NCBI RefSeq assembly: GCF_000416235.1
Contig: NZ_ATLO01000005.1
Span: forward strand, 25,852-89,851
Direction: 5' to 3'
Source: Pseudomonas sp. CFII64
Lineage (GTDB): Bacteria; Pseudomonadota; Gammaproteobacteria; Pseudomonadales; Pseudomonadaceae
DNA length: 64,000 nucleotides
The translations under genes were made by a program, and so were the position numbers. Under the pieces are notes generated by a model. It saw nothing but the letters and a program-made list of their open reading frames with translations. It did no database searches and was not told the origin of the DNA. The stretch's first letter is position 1. Every line of letters begins with the position of its first letter. Positions 59,358 through 64,000 of this stretch are shown here, in pieces.

Positions 59358-60797
59358 TCAATACGGTTCGACAGCTTCCTCACAGAGTTGTTTCGCCAAC
59401 ATTCCCAAGGTCATCAAGGCGCGTTCCGCCTCACGATTCCAAGGGACGCCACAGTTGAGGCGAATGCAGTGATTGAATTGTTCTGTATTGCTGAAAATCA
59501 GTCCCGGAGCGATGCTGATGCCCTGTTCAAGTGCCCGAACATGCAGCTCCTGGGTATTCACCCTCCCCGGCAAACTCACCCAGAGGATAAATCCACCGGT
59601 TGGACGACTCATCTGCGTGCCTTCGGGGAAAAACTGCTGCACCGCCAATTGAAAGGCGCTGAGGTTTTTCCGGTATTCAAGACGAATGAAGCGCAAATGC
59701 CGGTCGTAACCGCCGTTTTCAAGGTACGCCGCAACACCCATCTGCGTGACACTGCAGGCTGAATGAGTACTGAATGTCTGCAGACGCTGAATTTCTGGCT
59801 GATATTTGCCGGCAATCATCCAGCCGATACGCACGCCCGGCGACAAGGTCTTGGAAAAGCTGGAGCAATAAATCACCCGCCCCAGCCGATCAAATGCCTT
59901 CAAGGCCTTGGTCCGGCCCAGCTCGAACATCAACTCGCCATAGATATCGTCTTCAACGATCTGAATATCGAAATCGGAGGCCAGACGCAGCAGGTGCTTT
60001 TGCCGCTCTTCCGGAATGGTACCGCCCAAGGGATTGCTCAGCCGGGATGTCAGCACCAACGCCTTGATTGACCATTGGTTGGCGGCCAACTGCAAAGCTT
60101 CCAGGCTGATCCCGGTGGCGGGATCACTGGGAATTTCAATGACCTTCAGACCCAGCAGGTCAGCCAATTGCAACAGGCCGTAATAAGTAGGCGACTCTGC
60201 GGCGATCAGATCGCCAGGACGAGTCAGAACCCGCAGCGACATCTGCAGGGCATCGACGCAGCCATGAGTAATAACCACTTCAGATGGATCTACCACCACG
60301 CCAGCATCACGCATTCGAATTGCAACCTGACGGCGCAATGGTTCAAATCCGGGGCTGAACATATAGCTGAAGGCACGCGGGCTGTGAAAGCGGGTGACCT
60401 TGGCGATCTGCTGATGCAAGGCGCGGACCGGCAGATAATCGACGTGCGGTACCGCCGCGCCGAGAGGGAACACCCCTTCGCGCCGCGATTCCACCAATAC
60501 CTGTTGAATGATGCTGCTGCGCGTGACCAGGCCCGGCCGCTCGACACGAGCGATATCGGGCGTCGGCGCGGTGAGCGCGGGCGTCTGGTGAACGTAATAG
60601 CCTGACTGGGGCCGCGCGCGAATCAACCCTTGGTCTTCCAGATTCGCATAGGCCTGCAGGACGGTCGCATGGCTGACGTTAAGCTGCGAACTCATCTTGC
60701 GCACCGACGGAACGCGCTCGCCGGGCTGATAAACACCGCGACGAATGTCTTCAGCCAATTGCTGAGCGATTCTTTGGTAAAGCAGAAGATTGGTCAT
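59358..60797 (-). CDS. MocR-type regulator (GntR helix-turn-helix fused to an aminotransferase)
   Basis: 479 residues. N-terminal GntR winged helix (LLYQRIAQQLAEDIRRGVYQPGERVPSVRKMSSQLNVSHATVLQAY, about 5-70) and a fold-type I aminotransferase-like domain (about 105-470) with THGCVDALQMSL, ESPTYYGLLQ, EDDIYGELMF and the PLP lysine in YCSSFSKTLSPGVRIGW. MocR proteins sense PLP or an amino compound and usually control a divergent neighbour, but none is present here: the next gene upstream is on the same strand. Target unknown. Confidence 0.93.
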   Translation of the reverse strand: MTNLLLYQRIAQQLAEDIRRGVYQPGERVPSVRKMSSQLNVSHATVLQAYANLEDQGLIRARPQSGYYVHQTPALTAPTPDIARVERPGLVTRSSIIQQVLVESRREGVFPLGAAVPHVDYLPVRALHQQIAKVTRFHSPRAFSYMFSPGFEPLRRQVAIRMRDAGVVVDPSEVVITHGCVDALQMSLRVLTRPGDLIAAESPTYYGLLQLADLLGLKVIEIPSDPATGISLEALQLAANQWSIKALVLTSRLSNPLGGTIPEERQKHLLRLASDFDIQIVEDDIYGELMFELGRTKALKAFDRLGRVIYCSSFSKTLSPGVRIGWMIAGKYQPEIQRLQTFSTHSACSVTQMGVAAYLENGGYDRHLRFIRLEYRKNLSAFQLAVQQFFPEGTQMSRPTGGFILWVSLPGRVNTQELHVRALEQGISIAPGLIFSNTEQFNHCIRLNCGVPWNREAERALMTLGMLAKQLCEEAVEPY

Positions 60798-61003
60798 CGA
60801 ACGGCCTCAATGCTGCCGGCGACTTATTTTTATAGAGGAAATAAATCGAGTAGTCACCAGAACAGTTCTGAAGTGTACTGGGACAGTTTGCTTATCCGCC
60901 AGTCCTGAAGCGATTGAATTAAATAATGACCGGGCATAACGGCCAATTTAAGCGCTGAACCGGACAGAGATCCGCTGCCCGACTATCGGGCAGTGGATTT
61001 ATT

Positions 61004-61819
61004 TCAGCGAGCGGCGCCTAAACGACCGGTGGCATCGGAGAAAACGATTTCCACACGGCGATTCTGCGCCCTGCCCCGCTCGGAGGCGTTCACTTCAACC
61101 GGATATTGCGCGCCGTAACCCTGGACTTCGATGCGCTTGTCATCGATTCCCAGGTCAGTCAGCACGTCGGCGACCGACTGCGCCCGGTCTTTGGACAGTT
61201 GCAGGTTGGTTTGTTCATCACCGGTGTTATCCGCGTAACCCTCGATACGGACTACACGCTGCGGGTTGAGCAGCAGAAACTGCACGACCTTGAGCACGGT
61301 GCGATTCGCCGAATTCTTGAGTTCTGCATGCCCCGTATCGAACAGAACATCGCCCAAGGTCATGACCAAGCCGCGTTCGGTCTGGGTCGTGGCGAGGCTG
61401 ACGATCTGGTCTTCCAGCCACTTGCCCTGTTGTTGAGCGCTGGCCAGCTTGGATTCACGCAACGCCAGTTGCAGACGCTGGCGGTCCATCTCCATCTTCG
61501 CCAGACGCTCCTGATTGAGCAGCAGATTGCTGTTTTCCCGGGCTATTTCGCTGTAGCGGCTGCTGAGATAGGCGTAATGCGCGACGTCATCGCCGCTGCC
61601 CACATAGCTGGAAAGCCGTTCGGCACGACCGAGCAGTTCACCGGCCCGAATCACATCCCTGGGCGCACTGCGCAACACGTCGGTGTCTTCGCGGACCTTC
61701 TGAAAATCAGTACCGGCCTGCTGGAGTGCCTGCCCACTGTTCTGATGAGCGGCGCAACCGTAAAGCCCCGCCGAGCTCAATAGCAAACCCAGACTCAATA
61801 TCCGTGGCAGACGATTCAT
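61004..61819 (-). CDS. OmpA-family lipoprotein
   Basis: 271 residues. Lipoprotein signal with lipobox LYGC, a helical DUF4398-like segment (about 25-130) and a C-terminal OmpA domain (about 150-265) with VRIEGYADNTGDEQTNLQLSKDRAQSVADVL and RGRAQNRRVEIVFSD, which binds peptidoglycan. It anchors the outer membrane to the wall. It overlaps the upstream DUF4398 gene by four bases (ATGA). Confidence 0.9.
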   Translation of the reverse strand: MNRLPRILSLGLLLSSAGLYGCAAHQNSGQALQQAGTDFQKVREDTDVLRSAPRDVIRAGELLGRAERLSSYVGSGDDVAHYAYLSSRYSEIARENSNLLLNQERLAKMEMDRQRLQLALRESKLASAQQQGKWLEDQIVSLATTQTERGLVMTLGDVLFDTGHAELKNSANRTVLKVVQFLLLNPQRVVRIEGYADNTGDEQTNLQLSKDRAQSVADVLTDLGIDDKRIEVQGYGAQYPVEVNASERGRAQNRRVEIVFSDATGRLGAAR

Positions 61820-62169
61820 TGCGTAACCCCCAACTGTTTGCGTAAACGGTTGAGACGGGTGTTGAGCTGAGTGATCTGCTCCTGACTTTTGCCCGTCAGG
61901 ACTCGCGCCTCGGCGAGCCGCGCATCGAGCTCGGCCTGCTCAGCCTGCATGCGCGCCTGCTTGTAGGATTTGCTGGCCATATCGGCACGCACCCCGGCGA
62001 GCTTTTCTTCAGCGGTGTGCAGCTCGGGCTGCTCGTCGGTGGCGCCAACAGCCTTGGCTTGCTCGATGGCTTTTTCAGTCAGTTTCAGTTGTTCGATCGG
62101 CGCCGGATCGCTGGCGCAACCCACTAACGTGGCGACCGCCAGAGCGGCTAATAATGGGCGAATACTCAC
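61816..62169 (-). CDS. DUF4398 lipoprotein
   Basis: 117 residues. Signal with lipobox LVGC, then a long charged helix (IEQLKLTEKAIEQAKAVGATDEQPELHTAEEKLAGVRADMASKSYKQARMQAEQAELDARLAEARV) typical of DUF4398. It stands next to an OmpA-family lipoprotein, the usual pairing, and both probably form an envelope complex. Own start 10 bp after the upstream binding-protein gene. Confidence 0.88.
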   Translation of the reverse strand: MSIRPLLAALAVATLVGCASDPAPIEQLKLTEKAIEQAKAVGATDEQPELHTAEEKLAGVRADMASKSYKQARMQAEQAELDARLAEARVLTGKSQEQITQLNTRLNRLRKQLGVTQ

Positions 62170-62179
62170 AAAAACATTC

Positions 62180-63010
62180 CTACTTGTTTGGGGCGCTGAC
62201 GCTGGCCGGTTGCAGTAGCTGCGCTTTCCAGAGTTCCAGATTGCGCGTCACCGCTTCGCCCGACAGGTCGGAGGCGGCCGATTCTGTCATCTTTTTCGCC
62301 AGCTGTCCGCGCAGCCATGAATCGTTGCAGGCCGAATTGAAAGAAAGCGCGAGGTACAGACCGGGCTTATCCACGGCTGTCGGTTGCGCAATCAGGTCCT
62401 GGGAAAGCCCCAGCGTCTGGACCATTGCCATGCCGGCATAGCGCCCCGCAAACACGTAATCCACCTGCCCCAACATCAGCTTTTGAAACACCTCGGTCAA
62501 GCCAGGCAGTCGCTCGACGCGAAGATGCTCTTTGACCGTTGCACTAAACGGCGACGTCAGACGAATCCTTTCCGAAGCGGCGCCCTGAAAGCCGGCAAGA
62601 TCAGTCAGCGAGCTGAAAGGCTGCACCTGATCGCGCCGCTTCCAGAGCATGATGTCGTTGTGACTGATCGGCGGATGCACGTAATCCAGCGAGTCCAGTT
62701 CGGCGACATTCAGCGGCGCATCCACCAGCAGATCCATGCGCCCGCTGCGCACTTCGTCCACGGCCTGGCTGCGTTTTCCGGCGTACAGCAGCTCGACTTT
62801 GATGCCGATATCCGCCGCTGCCCGCTTGAGCAAATCCGCGTTCGCCCCGATCAGATGTTTCGGATCCTGAGGGTCACGCCAGAGGAATGGCGGAGCGTCA
62901 GGACTGCCGGTGGCGATCAGGCGCTCACATTTTCCTGCGGCAAACGTCAGGCTCGGGCCAAGCAACAGGCCCAGAAAAAGCGATGACAGCAGCCGCTTGG
63001 GCTGACCCAT
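62180..63010 (-). CDS. Amino-acid-type periplasmic substrate-binding protein
   Basis: 276 residues, signal peptide (LLSSLFLGLLLGPSLTFA-AG). PBP family 3 pattern: RLIATGSPDAPPFLWRDPQD, IGANADLLKRAAADIGIKVELLYAGKRSQAVDEVRSGRMDLLVDAPLN and YVFAGRYAGMAMVQTLG. No transporter genes are linked; it heads a three-gene set with the DUF4398 and OmpA lipoproteins. I chose the ATG at 63010 with AAGGAT upstream; the frame continues upstream. Ligand unknown. Confidence 0.85.
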   Translation of the reverse strand: MGQPKRLLSSLFLGLLLGPSLTFAAGKCERLIATGSPDAPPFLWRDPQDPKHLIGANADLLKRAAADIGIKVELLYAGKRSQAVDEVRSGRMDLLVDAPLNVAELDSLDYVHPPISHNDIMLWKRRDQVQPFSSLTDLAGFQGAASERIRLTSPFSATVKEHLRVERLPGLTEVFQKLMLGQVDYVFAGRYAGMAMVQTLGLSQDLIAQPTAVDKPGLYLALSFNSACNDSWLRGQLAKKMTESAASDLSGEAVTRNLELWKAQLLQPASVSAPNK

Positions 63011-63134
63011 GAGAGCATCCTTTTTTAAATCCAATAAAAAACCCGCCTGTCCAAACCGCACAAGCCCGCAGCAACTCGCTGCAATGCTCATCCAGCCCGA
63101 ATAGACGGGTCTCTTTATAAGTGAAGCGTCTGGA

Positions 63135-63961
63135 TTAAACCAGCTTCTCCAACTCAGGTATTGCTTCGAACAGATCAGCTACCAGACCGTAATCGGCCAC
63201 CTGGAAAATCGGCGCTTCTTCGTCCTTGTTGATCGCAACGATCACTTTGGAGTCTTTCATGCCGGCCAGATGCTGGATCGCGCCGGAAATACCGACTGCG
63301 ATGTACAACTGTGGAGCAACGATCTTGCCGGTCTGACCGACCTGCATGTCGTTGGGTACGAAACCTGCGTCGACCGCAGCGCGGGAAGCGCCGACAGCTG
63401 CGCCGAGTTTGTCCGCCAGAGCGTACAGGTGTTTGAAGTTGTCACCGTTCTGCATGCCGCGACCGCCGGAAACGACGATTTTGGCAGCGGTCAATTCAGG
63501 ACGATCAGACTTGGCCAGCTCTTCGCCGACGAAGCTTGATTTGCCTGCATCGTGAGCGGCGGAAACCGCTTCAACCGTAGCCGAACCACCTTCAGCAGCA
63601 ACCGGATCAAAGCCGGTGGAACGCACGGTGATGACTTTTACCGCAGCGGAGGACTGAACAGTCGCAATGGCGTTACCGGCATAGATCGGACGCTTGAAAG
63701 TGTCCGGCGATTCCACCGAGATGATTTCGGAGATCTGATCAACATCCAGCTGCGCAGCAACGCGGGGCAGGATGTTTTTGCCGTTGGAAGTGGCCGCAGC
63801 CAGGATGTGGCTGTAACCCGAGGCAAGCTCAACAACCAGCGGCGCGATGTTTTCCGGCAACTGGTGCGCGTAGGCAGCATTGTAACGGCTGCAGCCACGG
63901 TGTTCAGGGTGGCCGGAGCCAGCGTTGCGTTGTCGTGTTCGGCGATTACGAGGATAGTCAT
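63135..63961 (-). pseudogene. etfA: EtfA, electron-transfer flavoprotein alpha, with an internal deletion and frameshift
   Basis: The start [20 protein letters not shown] followed by TVAAA is the normal EtfA N-terminus (63961-63887). Directly after GGCTGCAGCC (63896-63887) the sequence jumps to [20 protein letters not shown] in another frame, and the rest is normal (FAD site [49 protein letters not shown]). Compared with family length (about 309 aa) some 35-40 residues, including a conserved first-domain segment, are missing and the frame is broken. ETF carries electrons from acyl-CoA dehydrogenases to ETF-ubiquinone oxidoreductase. Real mutation or assembly error: undecided. Follows etfB. 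Confidence 0.85.
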
Positions 63962-63963
63962 GA

Positions 63964-64000
63964 TCAGATCACCTTCGCTTCGTTTTTCAGTTTCTCGACC
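63964..64000 (-). CDS. etfB: EtfB, electron-transfer flavoprotein beta (last 11 codons only)
   Basis: Only the end is in the window: [11 protein letters not shown] and a stop. This is the usual C-terminus of Pseudomonas EtfB. The stop (63964-63966) is two bases before the etfA start codon (63961), as in the etfBA operon. Confidence 0.8.
   Translation of the reverse strand, partial: VEKLKNEAKVI

Overview
The window is a stretch of Pseudomonas chromosome, most likely from the P. fluorescens complex. That placement is inferred from gene content, not from a database search: an OprD-family porin, the fabAB, htpG and brnQ genes, a gltA / sdhCDAB-sucAB-lpdG-sucCD cluster of Pseudomonas layout, and several families of REP/REPIN palindromes typical of these genomes. 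Nearly all of it is core metabolism. I saw no insertion sequence, prophage, CRISPR array, tRNA or rRNA.

Layout. 1-3.3 kb: 5' end of an OprD-type porin, a short hypothetical, a DoxX protein and a soluble MltF-like transglycosylase. 3.5-8 kb: tatD, a chemoreceptor, a small membrane protein, a TesB-like thioesterase and a CHAD protein. 8-12 kb: moxR-DUF58-tgpA operon. 12-13.7 kb: lipoprotein and patatin-like phospholipase. 13.8-21.8 kb: the high-affinity K+ uptake operon kdpFABC with its sensor and regulator kdpDE. Facing kdpF is a LuxR-type gene that encodes only the DNA-binding domain and is preceded by a near-ideal lux box. 22.4-25 kb: an OmpR-type two-component pair and a four-EF-hand protein. 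25-31 kb: AI-2E-family permease, DUF4892 protein, two alpha/beta hydrolases, a hotdog thioesterase and a C-terminally truncated acyl-CoA synthetase. 31-33 kb: gpsA-DUF4389-sixA. 33-36 kb: a secreted binding protein coupled to a hybrid sensor kinase. 36-44 kb: fabAB, pirin, dienelactone hydrolase, htpG behind a sigma-32-type promoter, a small lipoprotein and brnQ. 44-57.5 kb: the TCA-cycle cluster, with gltA divergent from sdhC. 57-63 kb: START protein, YkgJ-type protein, lipoprotein, MocR regulator, OmpA/DUF4398 pair and a solute-binding protein. 63-64 kb: etfA and the last codons of etfB.

How the genes work together. gltA, sdh, suc and lpdG supply citrate synthase, succinate dehydrogenase, 2-oxoglutarate dehydrogenase and succinyl-CoA synthetase. 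fabAB make unsaturated fatty acids, gpsA supplies glycerol-3-phosphate for phospholipids, and etfAB would pass electrons from acyl-CoA dehydrogenases to the quinone pool. kdpDE senses potassium and turgor and drives kdpFABC.

The points most worth a second look are: (1) the DNA-binding-only LuxR protein with a lux box placed as for class II activation of its own gene; (2) etfA, which as given has lost about 35-40 codons near its start and is out of frame; (3) an acyl-CoA synthetase missing its C-terminal domain and two conserved residues; (4) a tandem KdpE-like operator upstream of kdpF; (5) the binding protein/hybrid kinase module; and (6) nested hairpins between lpdG and sucC.
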